DNA of 33,136 nt from Acetobacter fallax (GTDB lineage Bacteria; Pseudomonadota; Alphaproteobacteria; Acetobacterales; Acetobacteraceae), in assembly GCF_011516735.1 (NCBI RefSeq), contig NZ_WOSX01000036.1:1-33136 (forward strand), written 5' to 3'. This document shows, in pieces, positions 17,017 to 23,845 of the stretch. Under the pieces are notes generated by a model, which was not told the origin of the DNA, ran no database searches, and saw only the letters and a program-made list of their open reading frames with translations. The first letter of the stretch is position 1, and each line of letters starts with the position of its first letter. A program made the translations under genes and the position numbers.

Positions 17017-17208
17017 CGCTCGCGACGCAAAGCGGCGCGTTGTCCCGGCAAAAAACGAGACCATAATTTACCTGCGAGGAATGCTGGAAAGATCGGAAGC
17101 CCAGGTCGGTTTCAGTCCTGGTCGTCGAGTTTCTCAAAGGTCCGGCATCACTAACGTCAATCCATTCTGCTACCGCCCCCGAAACGGGTGCAGCAGCAGG
17201 CGCAAGTA

Positions 17209-17935
17209 TCACCCGTTGCTCAGTCCCCGTGCAAAACGCACCAGCCGCTTCGTGCGAAAATGCAGATCGTGCGAAAGCCAGTCCCCAGCGGAAATCTCCC
17301 GACCGAACAGGACGCCGGCGATCTCGCGCTGCGAGACCCCGCCGTCCAGGCCGTCAAGCGTACGGAGCGCCAGGATCAGCCTGCTGATGCGATCGGATGA
17401 CAGGCAGGCCGGGTCACGACCGGGAGGACATCCGTTGAGGACGCGCCAGAGCCGCAGGGCGGCCTGGACGCGCACCTCGAACAGCGCGTCGAGCGGCAGA
17501 AACACGCCGACCTGCGCGCCGGCAGGCGGCAGGACGTACAGCCGCAGGATCTTCTCCCCCCGCTCGATCAATACTTCTCCCGCCATGTCGGACGGCAGTC
17601 CTGTCCGGGCGAGGGAGAGCGGACGGTGCGCCGAGTCAGCCAGTGCTGTCGGCAGGGGGACAACCGCAATCACGGCCGGCGATACCGCAACAGTCCAGAG
17701 GGCGGTACGCGGATCGAGGGCCGTGCGGACACTCTCGAAATCGCAACCCCCAGCGCCGGGCGAAGGCTTCGGCGTCTGACGTGGACAACGCGGACCGGCG
17801 CACAGCGCGCTGAAGGGTGGCACGATCGCGGACAAAGTCCCGATTGCGACTGACAAACTGCAAGGCAAAGGCAGGGGCGTCGAGCGACCGCAGGCCCTCG
17901 TACGCGCCCGCCGACCGCCAGTTGGCGCGGCTCAT
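17209..17935 (-). pseudogene. DUF6499-DUF2285 plasmid regulator, broken by a single-base frameshift
   Basis: The N-terminal part (from ATG 17935, MSRANWRSAGAYEGLRSLDAPAF to ARRWGLRF) reads in one frame; the C-terminal DUF2285 part (PLDALFEVRVQAALRLWRVL, LILALRTLDGLDGGVSQREIAGVLFG) reads in the next. Removing one T from the TTT at 17738-17740 (- strand) joins them smoothly after RRWGLRF, so one extra base explains it. A full protein would be about 241 residues. Members of this family regulate plasmid genes or act in DNA processing. It is either a recent pseudogene, a sequencing error, or less likely a programmed shift. Confidence 0.78.
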
Positions 17936-18067
17936 GGCGTCGTCTCCGATGCGTAACGGGTGGGAACAGGGCAAGCACTTGCTCGCGAGAGTATGCCAGA
18001 CCGTCCCGCTGCCCGCTACGCCCCGGTCCTGCAACAGGTCTTGCGGATCACGCAACGATTCAGGGGT

Positions 18068-18346
18068 TCAGTGGGGTGCACCGCCGCGCAGGAGATGCCG
18101 GTAGCCATGCCCGGTCATCCAGTGCGCCCGGGCCAGATGGCTGTGCCAGCAGCGATGGACGCCCTCGGGATCGGCCGCCGGGTCACGATGGAGCACGATC
18201 CGGGCGACCTCGCGCCAGTCGGCGCCATCGACCTCGGCGTCCAGCAGGCGGAGATAGGTGATGAGGTGCTGTTCGTCATAGCCGGTGAGACAGGACGCCT
18301 CCGGAGCGCTGTCGGCGACGGGCGGATCGAGCGGGGGTTTCTGCAT
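18068..18346 (-). CDS. Short DUF2285 family protein
   Basis: This 92-residue protein has the short DUF2285 pattern: YDEQHLITYLRLLDAEVDGADWREVARIVLH followed by HLARAHWMTGHGYRHLLRGG. Proteins of this type are common on alphaproteobacterial plasmids beside Xre regulators and the longer DUF2285 gene, with no known biochemical role. It lies 11 bp after the Xre gene at 18358-18642 and is probably co-transcribed with it from the promoter at 18687-18715. Confidence 0.82.
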   Translation of the reverse strand: MQKPPLDPPVADSAPEASCLTGYDEQHLITYLRLLDAEVDGADWREVARIVLHRDPAADPEGVHRCWHSHLARAHWMTGHGYRHLLRGGAPH

Positions 18347-18357
18347 GATGGAGCCGA

Positions 18358-18642
18358 TCAGGTCGGAGAACGAACGCGACGCCCTTTAGCCCGCCGCGTT
18401 TCGCTACCGGAAGTCTCGTTAAGAAACATGACGCCGCGTCCTTGTCCGGACTCGATGAACAGGATGCCCGCCGCTTCCAGAGCGCGGCGGACCTGGTCGG
18501 TCGTGCCCTCATGGACACCGAGACCGCGTTCGGATTCAAGGCGCTTGAGCGCGGTCAGTGCTACGAGGGCCTTTTCAGCAAGCATCTCCTGTGTCCAGCT
18601 CAGGAGTGCCCGTGCCGCCCTTACCTGTCGGCCAGTGATCAT
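18358..18642 (-). CDS. Xre-family helix-turn-helix regulator
   Basis: This 94-residue protein has a Cro/C1-type HTH near the N-terminus (GRQVRAARALLSWTQEMLAEKALVALTALKRLE), followed by a short DUF-like tail (AALEAAGILFIESGQGRGVMFL) common in small plasmid regulators. The start ATG 18642 lacks a strong ribosome binding site. A sigma-70-like promoter and a 21-bp palindrome lie 40-75 bp upstream, so autorepression is likely. It leads a short operon with the DUF2285 protein at 18068-18346, possibly extending to the frameshifted gene. Confidence 0.87.
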   Translation of the reverse strand: MITGRQVRAARALLSWTQEMLAEKALVALTALKRLESERGLGVHEGTTDQVRRALEAAGILFIESGQGRGVMFLNETSGSETRRAKGRRVRSPT

Positions 18643-18681
18643 CCATGATCACATCCAACACGCGGAGCATGCACACCAGAA

Positions 18682-18715
18682 ATACGACTATAATAGTCGT
18701 ATATTGAAGATTCAA
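18682..18715 (-). promoter_or_regulatory. Promoter and 21-bp palindromic operator of the Xre gene
   Basis: On the - strand TTGAAT (18710-18715) and TATAGT (18687-18692) are spaced by exactly 17 nt. A perfect palindrome, 10-bp arms around one base (18682-18702), covers the -10 box. Binding there would block RNA polymerase, which fits autorepression by the Xre protein encoded directly downstream. Confidence 0.78.
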
Positions 18716-18790
18716 CACCGTTCTTTCAGCATGATGCCGGAAGAGAGTCGGTGGATTGTGGGCATGCACGATCAAACGAAAACCCCCGCC

Positions 18791-18943
18791 CTACGCGGAG
18801 GTCTCGTCGTCGTGGTATCTGGCCGCGAATTGCGCGCATGCCAGCTTCAGTTCGCGCTCGATCTGTGCCCGCTCGCGGCGGCTGAGTGCGTAGCTGGTCA
18901 GTTCGGCGCGCAGCATCTGGATGTGGTCGTGTAGCGTGGTCAT
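18791..18943 (-). CDS. Small conserved-looking hypothetical protein (50 aa)
   Basis: A 50-residue frame begins at ATG 18943, with AAGGAG 7 bases upstream, and ends at TAG 18791. It reads as a compact helical protein (MTTLHDHIQMLRAELTSYAL, then SRRERAQIERELKLACAQFA), with an amphipathic pattern and a charged end (HDDETSA). The good ribosome binding site and codon pattern support a real gene. I do not recognise the family. It lies between the Xre operon and the second DUF736 gene; an AT-armed hairpin (19047-19092) lies in its long leader. Confidence 0.65.
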   Translation of the reverse strand: MTTLHDHIQMLRAELTSYALSRRERAQIERELKLACAQFAARYHDDETSA

Positions 18944-19046
18944 CGTCCTGCTCCTTTCGTTTCTCGAAGACAGGACATCGCCTCATGCACGCGGGAGCCG
19001 GGTCAGGGATCGCCGCAGGCGACCGGCTTGCCGGCGCGCGGGGGAG

Positions 19047-19092
19047 CCGATTTTGTTCGGGACGGCCGACAGGTCGGCTCGGGCAAAATTGG
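19047..19092. repeat. AT-armed hairpin element 1
   Basis: CCGATTTTG (19047-19055) pairs with CAAAATTGG (19084-19092), 8 of 9 bases, and encloses a smaller GCCGAC/GTCGGC stem (19065-19070, 19073-19078). It belongs to a set of three similar structures with those at 19741-19792 and 22096-22151, each 100-150 bp before a - strand gene. Confidence 0.55.
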
Positions 19093-19248
19093 GGGGGACC
19101 GCGCGTCCTTGAGGCGGTTCACGCCGGGCATGGTACAATGGGAAGACTGAGGGAAGCCCTCTTCCCCCTGCCCCACCCGAAGACAGGCCGATCGGATCGC
19201 GGGCGATAAGCCACACCCATTCTTCCATTCCGGCCGCCACCACGAAGG

Positions 19249-19273
19249 CCCCGCCCGGACCGGCCGGGCGGGG
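19249..19273 (-). terminator. GC-rich stem-loop after the second DUF736 gene
   Basis: A perfect 10-bp stem (19249-19258 with 19264-19273) with a 5-nt loop lies 14 bp after the DUF736 stop. It lacks a T-run, so it may be a weak terminator or an mRNA 3' end stabiliser. Confidence 0.45.
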
Positions 19274-19286
19274 GATCGCGTGCGCC

Positions 19287-19616
19287 TCAGTCGCCGCCGT
19301 TGCGACGGCCGTTGGGGCGGGACCAGATCAGGCTGTAGCCCTCGCCGTCCTCGTCATCGAAGAGATTGGCGAAGATCGGGGCGTTGAAGCTGGGGTCATC
19401 GAGCTTGAGGCTCAGATAGTCGCGCCCCTCGTTGGAGCGCCGGGACCAGGCCGCTCCGATCTCAACCCGACCGACGAAGACGCGGTGACTGGGGGCATTT
19501 TCGTTCGCGCGCGCGGTCTCGGGGGCGATGCGGACGTTCGGGGTCTGGAGCGAGAGGGTAACGATCTCGCCGTTATACCCGTTGCCGACTTTTTTGAAGG
19601 TGCCGATGGTGGCCAT
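19287..19616 (-). CDS. DUF736 family protein, second copy
   Basis: This 109-residue protein is a DUF736 member: MATIGTFKKVGNGYNGEIVTL at the start, GAAWSRRSNEGRDYLSLKLDDPSF in the core and GYSLIWSRP near the end. It is clearly diverged from the copy at 12408-12746. It stands alone rather than in a coupled operon, with its own leader that includes an AT-armed hairpin at 19741-19792 and GGAGAG before ATG 19616. Free-standing copies near accessory plasmid genes are common in this family. Function is unknown. Confidence 0.9.
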   Translation of the reverse strand: MATIGTFKKVGNGYNGEIVTLSLQTPNVRIAPETARANENAPSHRVFVGRVEIGAAWSRRSNEGRDYLSLKLDDPSFNAPIFANLFDDEDGEGYSLIWSRPNGRRNGGD

Positions 19617-20099
19617 GATACTCTCCGTGATCTCTGTTATCGAGTCCGCACCATTGCGGCCTCGATGGCGATCGGACAGACGGAGGCGAGCGGCGGCGCA
19701 TCCCGCAGGGACCGAAGCGCAGCGGAGGACGGCGGGACAGAATTTTCTTGGTGCGCGAGGAATGGCGGCGCAGCCGTCAGGGGAAGAAAATTATGGCCCG
19801 CTGTTGTGCCATAGCCGATCGAGGCGCAGCCGGCCTTCGGCTAGATCAGCCATTTTGAGAGGCAGCATGGATGCGCGGCCAGACAGGGCACACATCACGG
19901 AGACCATGGCGACCCGCACAGCACACGAGATCCGGCGGCAACCAGAATGACGGCGTCATCCTCCCACCATACCAGCCAATCGAACCGGCCCGTTCCGGGA
20001 CAGCGCCTCGCAGGACCTGCCCGGCTTTCCCCGTTGCGATCGGCCTGCGGGCAGTCAGAGCGCCAGTCCGGATCCTTCAACAGGCGAGCCGTATCAGGG
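19617..20099. other. Gene-free region upstream of DUF736
   Basis: About 480 bases without a supportable gene. It holds the AT-armed hairpin at 19741-19792, a small AGCCG/CGGCT hairpin (19828-19842) and no clear promoter. Short frames on the - strand (for example 19895-20191) lack convincing translation signals. Confidence 0.5.
19741..19792. repeat. AT-armed hairpin element 2
   Basis: AATTTTCTT (19741-19749) and AAGAAAATT (19784-19792) are a perfect 9-bp inverted repeat enclosing a GC-rich segment with a small CGGC/GCCG stem. It lies about 125 bp upstream of the DUF736 start at 19616. It shares architecture, not sequence, with the elements at 19047-19092 and 22096-22151. Confidence 0.6.
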
Positions 20100-20654
20100 T
20101 CAGAGCGTTGCATCCGCGCTTCGCCGTTCCTCGTTCCCCGCCTCTCGATGACGAAGGCAGACAGGCCGATGCCTGATCCAGGCCCACTCACGGGCTGCCG
20201 TACCGACCGTCAGACCCGCGCGATGCTCCCGTTGGTCGGTTCGTTCGGGCGGGGCCATGCCGGTAAAGTGGACGAACGCGGTGATGCCGACCGCGATCGC
20301 GCCGATCACCGAAAAGAAGAGCTGCCAGACAGCGGACGGCATCATCATCTGGGCGAGACCGTGCGTGGCGCTATAACCGGCAATGATGGCGGGCACGGTA
20401 TAGAGCAGGACGATCAGCCCTCGCAGCCAGATCCACGGGGTGCAGGCAAGTGCGATCTGGCCGACCATGAAGGTCGCAATGCCCGCCATGACGCCGACGA
20501 TCAGGGCGCCGATCACTCCGGCGCCGGTATGGAACGCCCAGAGCCCGGCATACAGCCCGCCGGCAAACGGCAAGGCGAAGACCGCGAGCGTGAAGATGAG
20601 CCAGCAGAAAAATCCAATGCCGGCGACGATCAGGAACGATGCGAAGATCACCAT
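20100..20654 (-). CDS. Multi-pass membrane protein, unknown function
   Basis: This 184-residue protein is dominated by hydrophobic segments, about five predicted membrane helices between residues 3 and 132 (for example VIFASFLIVAGIGFFCWLIF and GALIVGVMAGIATFMVGQIA), followed by a hydrophilic tail of about 50 residues. The start ATG 20654 has GGGAG upstream. I do not recognise the family; similar small membrane proteins occur among plasmid accessory genes. The tail looks compositionally unlike the body, so the original stop could have been lost. It is divergent from the small gene at 20818. Confidence 0.7.
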   Translation of the reverse strand: MVIFASFLIVAGIGFFCWLIFTLAVFALPFAGGLYAGLWAFHTGAGVIGALIVGVMAGIATFMVGQIALACTPWIWLRGLIVLLYTVPAIIAGYSATHGLAQMMMPSAVWQLFFSVIGAIAVGITAFVHFTGMAPPERTDQREHRAGLTVGTAAREWAWIRHRPVCLRHREAGNEERRSADATL

Positions 20655-20817
20655 GGTGGCGGCTCCCGTGAAGATGACATGATCTGACGGTCGCGCCTGC
20701 CACCACCACCACGGCGCAACCCCCATCATAGCGAAAATGGTCTGTCGACGGAATGAAAATCATGCTGGCGTCCGGCACAAGAACGTGCATCGTGGGGCTG
20801 TTCAGGGAGACAATCTC

Positions 20818-21027
20818 ATGGCGGAAATCAGGGGACGGGAACTGCATCTGGTCAAAAAAGCACTCGCCATTGCAGTGCTGGCGATCGAACGGCAACCAGG
20901 GCCGTTTCAATCCTATTCGGACATGCAGGACATGAAAGGCCTGCTCGACCTGCTGGTTCCCGGTGATACCGAACTGGCCTTCTATGCCCGTGCCGCCAGG
21001 ATCGCGGTTGCGGGCGACCCGGACTGA
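20818..21027 (+). CDS. Small hypothetical protein (69 aa)
   Basis: A 69-residue frame starts at ATG 20818 after GGGAG (20805-20809) and reads as a soluble helical protein (GRELHLVKKALAIAVLAIER, SDMQDMKGLLDLLVPGDTEL). It ends 9 bp before the convergent SLOG gene. The good ribosome binding site and clean codon use suggest a true gene; I do not recognise a domain. It is one of few + strand genes in this block, so it has its own promoter, which I could not pin down. Confidence 0.65.
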   Translation: MAEIRGRELHLVKKALAIAVLAIERQPGPFQSYSDMQDMKGLLDLLVPGDTELAFYARAARIAVAGDPD

Positions 21028-21036
21028 AGACGGTGC

Positions 21037-21966
21037 TCACGCACCGCCCCCGAACCGCAGGACCGGGATACCGAGCTTCTTCGCCTTATCGGCCAGATTC
21101 TCCTGGATGCCGGTTCCGGGGAAGACGATGACGCCGATCGGCATTGTGTCGAGCATGGCGTCGTTGCGGCGGAAGGGCGCTGCCTTGCGGTGCCTGGACC
21201 AGTCCGGCTTGAAGGCGATCTGCACGATGTCGCGATGATCGGCCCAGCGTGACGCAACGAATTCGGCGCCCTTGGGCGAGCCTCCGTGCAGCAGCACCAT
21301 GTCGGGATGCTTGGCCCGGACCTTGTCGAGCCGGTCCCAGATCAGGATATGGTCGTCGAAATCGAGACCGCCGGTCACGACGACCCTGGGGCCGGGCGGG
21401 ACCAGCAATTCGCCCTCGGCCTTGCGGCGGGCGTTGAGAAAGTCGCGGCTGTCGATCATCGACGCCGTCATGGTGCGACGGGAGACCAGCGAACCGACCT
21501 TCGGACGCCACGCGCTCATCGTCAGGCGCTCGAACTGCTCCTGCGCCTCGTCTCGGAAGATCTCGTAGGCGTTGCGGCGCTCGATCAGGGTCAGCCCTTC
21601 GGCGATCAGCCGCTCCAGTTCCACCGAGCGGATCTCGCTGCCGTCCTGTTCTTTCTGACTGTTCTTCTGCGCCTGCTCGTTGCGGTCAAGCTCGCGTTCG
21701 ACCTGGCCGACCATGCGGTGGAAGATGTTGACCGTGGACCAGAGCAGGGTTTCGAGGTCAGGCTCCAGCCGCGTTTCGGTCAGGGTCGCAGCGATGGCGT
21801 CGAAGATGTCGGCGACGGCACCCCCGATACGAGGAGCTTCGGGCAGCGGCCTTGGATCGGGCTCGTCCTCGAAGGGACGGTAGCCATACATCTGGAGTTC
21901 CGCCAGCACATGGGCGGTCGGAGATGCGGCATGGGCGGGTTCGAAATCGTCTGTCACGCGGGTCAT
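21037..21966 (-). CDS. SLOG-family protein (DUF2493, YAcAr type)
   Basis: This 309-residue protein has a helical, partly charged N-terminal half (about 50-185) and a C-terminal DUF2493/SLOG domain (193-309): VVVTGGLDFDD (about 195-205), VLLHGGSPKGAEFVASRWA (224-242) and GVIVFPGTGI, the nucleotide-binding loops of this Rossmann-like fold. SLOG proteins bind or cleave nucleotide-derived signals and are common in defence and plasmid islands. ATG 21966 follows GGAGG. A 322-base leader with an AT-armed hairpin precedes it. No precise function can be given. Confidence 0.88.
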   Translation of the reverse strand: MTRVTDDFEPAHAASPTAHVLAELQMYGYRPFEDEPDPRPLPEAPRIGGAVADIFDAIAATLTETRLEPDLETLLWSTVNIFHRMVGQVERELDRNEQAQKNSQKEQDGSEIRSVELERLIAEGLTLIERRNAYEIFRDEAQEQFERLTMSAWRPKVGSLVSRRTMTASMIDSRDFLNARRKAEGELLVPPGPRVVVTGGLDFDDHILIWDRLDKVRAKHPDMVLLHGGSPKGAEFVASRWADHRDIVQIAFKPDWSRHRKAAPFRRNDAMLDTMPIGVIVFPGTGIQENLADKAKKLGIPVLRFGGGA

Positions 21967-22288
21967 GGGGCTGTCCTCCGGGATACCGGCCGCGCCCTTC
22001 GCGGCCTTTCCGGGGGCGGATAGCGGCAGACCAGGGACGGGACGGAACCGCGCGCTCGCGCGCGGCCGCAGCGCAGCGAAGGATGGCAGGGGGTCGGCTA
22101 TTTTGCTTCGCGATGTAAAGCGCCCCCAAAGGGGCGCGACGGAAAATAGCCGGCCCCGCCATTGAAGGCCCGGCCCGGCTGACGCCCGCTCCCCACTTGA
22201 AAGACCCAGGGCGCGCCCCATCCGGATACAGGACAGCCCCGCACCATACGGGAAAGATGATGAACCTCACCTCCCTTTCCCGGCCTGC
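21967..22288. other. Gene-free leader of the SLOG gene with structured repeats
   Basis: It contains the AT-armed hairpin 22096-22151 and a second hairpin of alternating CG (22048-22054 with 22059-22065). No gene was found. The structured content suggests a long untranslated leader rather than plain spacer. Confidence 0.5.
22096..22151. repeat. AT-armed hairpin element 3
   Basis: GGCTATTTT (22096-22104) and AAAATAGCC (22143-22151) pair perfectly, extendable by two of three further bases, and enclose a CGCCCC/GGGGCG stem (22121-22126, 22131-22136). It lies 130 bp before the SLOG gene start. It is the largest and best of the three such structures. Confidence 0.68.
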
Positions 22289-23335
22289 TCAGGTGCCAAT
22301 GCTCTCCAGAAACCGCGCCACGTCCGAGGGAGCGAGTTGCGGATGCAGGATCGCCCGCAGCGCGCCGCGTCCCAGGGCACGGAGATCGTCGTTGAAATCC
22401 GCCAGACGCGGTGACAGGCCGATCAGTTCGATCCCGGCTTCCGTGGCCCGCGCGTCGAGCGTCGCCAGCGCCTGATCCCCGGCCGGGTCGTCATCGCGCA
22501 GGACGTAAAGACGGCGCAGCGGCGGCGGAAAAATCAGGGCAGCGAGATGCGCCGAGGACAGGCAGGCGGCCAGCGGCAGATCGGGCAGAACCTGACGGAG
22601 CGACAGCACCGTCTCGATGCCTTCTCCGGCAGCGAGCACGTCGGATGCCACCCCGAAGCGCACGGCATGGCCGAGCAGTCCGCCCAGGGCACGGCGCGGA
22701 TGATCGACCGGGGCCTTGCCACGCCCGTCCGCCGCCAGCCAGGTGCGATGAACCCCGGTCAGCGTGCCGTCGAGATCGGTGACGGCGGCGATCATGGCGG
22801 GCCAGGTCTCGGTCGGACTGTCCTCGTCGGGGCGGTAAAAGCAGCGCGGATGGAAGCGCAGGGCTCCGGTTCCGTGCAAAAGCGTAAGGTCGCGTCTGCG
22901 AAGATACGCTTCTACTTGCGTACCCGCGATCGGCCCGGACATGGCCCAGAGCCGTCGCGCCGCTTCGGAAGAACTGGCGGAACCACGCTCACGGGCAGGC
23001 CGGTCCTGTGACGGCGGCACCGGGTCAGGGCGAGGCAGGCTGAGGAAGGCGCGCGCCTCGTCGACCACGTCGCGGAAATCCTGCAGACCAAGGCTTTCGC
23101 GGATCACATCCAGCAGATCGCCATGTTCGGCGGACTGCGCATCGGTCCACTTACCGGCCCTGCCGTTCGCGGTGTCATGTAGCCGGACAAACAGCGACCG
23201 ACCGGGCGTGTTGCGCACATCGCCGACCAGCCAGTAATTGCCGTGACGGCGACCGGCGGACAGATACCGACGGCATACCGCCTCCGCGTTCTCCGCCAGA
23301 CGGCGGGCGAGATCGCCTGCATCATGCCCCGCCAT
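22289..23335 (-). CDS. Toprim-domain protein (primase-like, DUF7146 type)
   Basis: This 348-residue protein has an N-terminal part resembling plasmid primase-like proteins (NYWLVGDVRNTPGRSLFVRLH) and a C-terminal Toprim domain. The Toprim glutamate lies in AAGEGIETVLS (Glu238), and the acidic DxD strand is LYVLRDDDPAGD (Asp281-283). Proteins of this type are widespread on alphaproteobacterial plasmids and phages and may prime or process DNA after transfer. ATG 23335 overlaps the end of the upstream 146-residue gene by 14 bp, so the two are co-translated. No zinc-ribbon or helicase domain is visible. Confidence 0.87.
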   Translation of the reverse strand: MAGHDAGDLARRLAENAEAVCRRYLSAGRRHGNYWLVGDVRNTPGRSLFVRLHDTANGRAGKWTDAQSAEHGDLLDVIRESLGLQDFRDVVDEARAFLSLPRPDPVPPSQDRPARERGSASSSEAARRLWAMSGPIAGTQVEAYLRRRDLTLLHGTGALRFHPRCFYRPDEDSPTETWPAMIAAVTDLDGTLTGVHRTWLAADGRGKAPVDHPRRALGGLLGHAVRFGVASDVLAAGEGIETVLSLRQVLPDLPLAACLSSAHLAALIFPPPLRRLYVLRDDDPAGDQALATLDARATEAGIELIGLSPRLADFNDDLRALGRGALRAILHPQLAPSDVARFLESIGT

Positions 23336-23762
23336 CGCCCTGCCCTCCTGTGTCGGGATTACCTCCGTCCAGAGCAATCGCCAGCCAGCGATCGGTGGTC
23401 ATCCATGTAATCGTCCTGCGCCTGCCAAGGTCAAGCAGATGCGCACCGCCACCGAAGGCGCCGATCCTGGGACGTGAACAGCTATTGGCCCACTGGAATC
23501 CCCATCGGCCCCGCAACCGGAATGCTCGTGCGCAGCGTAGCACGAATTCCACCACCTGCTGCGGATCTCCGGTTGTCTCGTCGTGCATCCAGAGTTTCGT
23601 GCCGCCATATTCAGGCACGATCGACAGAATGAAACCGTCAGACGGTGGATCTTCCGCCGCCAGTTCGTCGATGAATTCATTGTAGAGGTCGAGCGCCTTT
23701 GCGGCATTGTCCACGGTACCCACGTCGAGCACGCAGGAAAAATGCGTGAAGAAATCAGCCAT
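23322..23762 (-). CDS. Hypothetical protein coupled to the Toprim gene
   Basis: This 146-residue protein (MADFFTHFSCVLDVGTVDNA at the start; GFILSIVPEYGGTKLWMHDETTGDPQQVVEFVLRCAR in the middle) has no motif I can name. The sequence is soluble, mixed alpha/beta and well formed. It overlaps the Toprim start by 14 bp, and a terminator of the upstream DUF932 gene lies just before it, so it heads a two-gene unit. Similar proteins accompany Toprim genes on plasmids of this type, as I recall. Confidence 0.75.
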   Translation of the reverse strand: MADFFTHFSCVLDVGTVDNAAKALDLYNEFIDELAAEDPPSDGFILSIVPEYGGTKLWMHDETTGDPQQVVEFVLRCARAFRLRGRWGFQWANSCSRPRIGAFGGGAHLLDLGRRRTITWMTTDRWLAIALDGGNPDTGGQGDGGA

Positions 23763-23784
23763 CGGAAAAACTCCCGGAACGAAA

Positions 23785-23808
23785 AAGCCCGGCGCAGGGG
23801 CCGGGCTT
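23785..23808 (-). terminator. Rho-independent terminator of the DUF932 gene
   Basis: On the - strand an 8-bp stem (23801-23808 with 23785-23792) is followed directly by a run of T. It lies about 40 bp after the DUF932 stop, the right place and direction for its terminator. Confidence 0.8.
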
Positions 23809-23845
23809 GTAAAAACGTATTGGCGGAAATAAAGAAAAGCGGCTT

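Larger units (their letters stand above)
16711..17208. other. Regulatory leader of the HTH-repA operon, no gene
   Basis: About 500 bases lacking a supportable gene. It contains a 12-bp dyad (16797-16830), tandem ATGAACA repeats (16882-16898) and a 9-bp hairpin (16997-17016). A TTATATAA stretch at 16904-16911 could hold a promoter for the - strand operon, but no matching -35 is evident. Confidence 0.5.
18944..19286. other. Gene-free leader between the 50-aa gene and DUF736
   Basis: About 340 bases with no supportable gene. It holds the AT-armed hairpin (19047-19092) and a GC-rich stem-loop (19249-19273) just after the DUF736 stop. The rest is GC-rich with no clear promoter. Confidence 0.5.

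Noticed and set aside
18983..19243. 86-residue - strand frame between the 50-aa gene and DUF736
   Set aside because: Arginine/glycine-rich shadow-like composition, no ribosome binding site, and it spans a hairpin element.
19801..19914. 38-residue - strand frame upstream of DUF736
   Set aside because: Too short, with no good ribosome binding site; probably part of an untranslated leader.
19895..20191. 98-residue - strand frame overlapping the end of the membrane-protein gene
   Set aside because: Translation signals are weak and the sequence has no domain-like pattern; not enough to call a gene.
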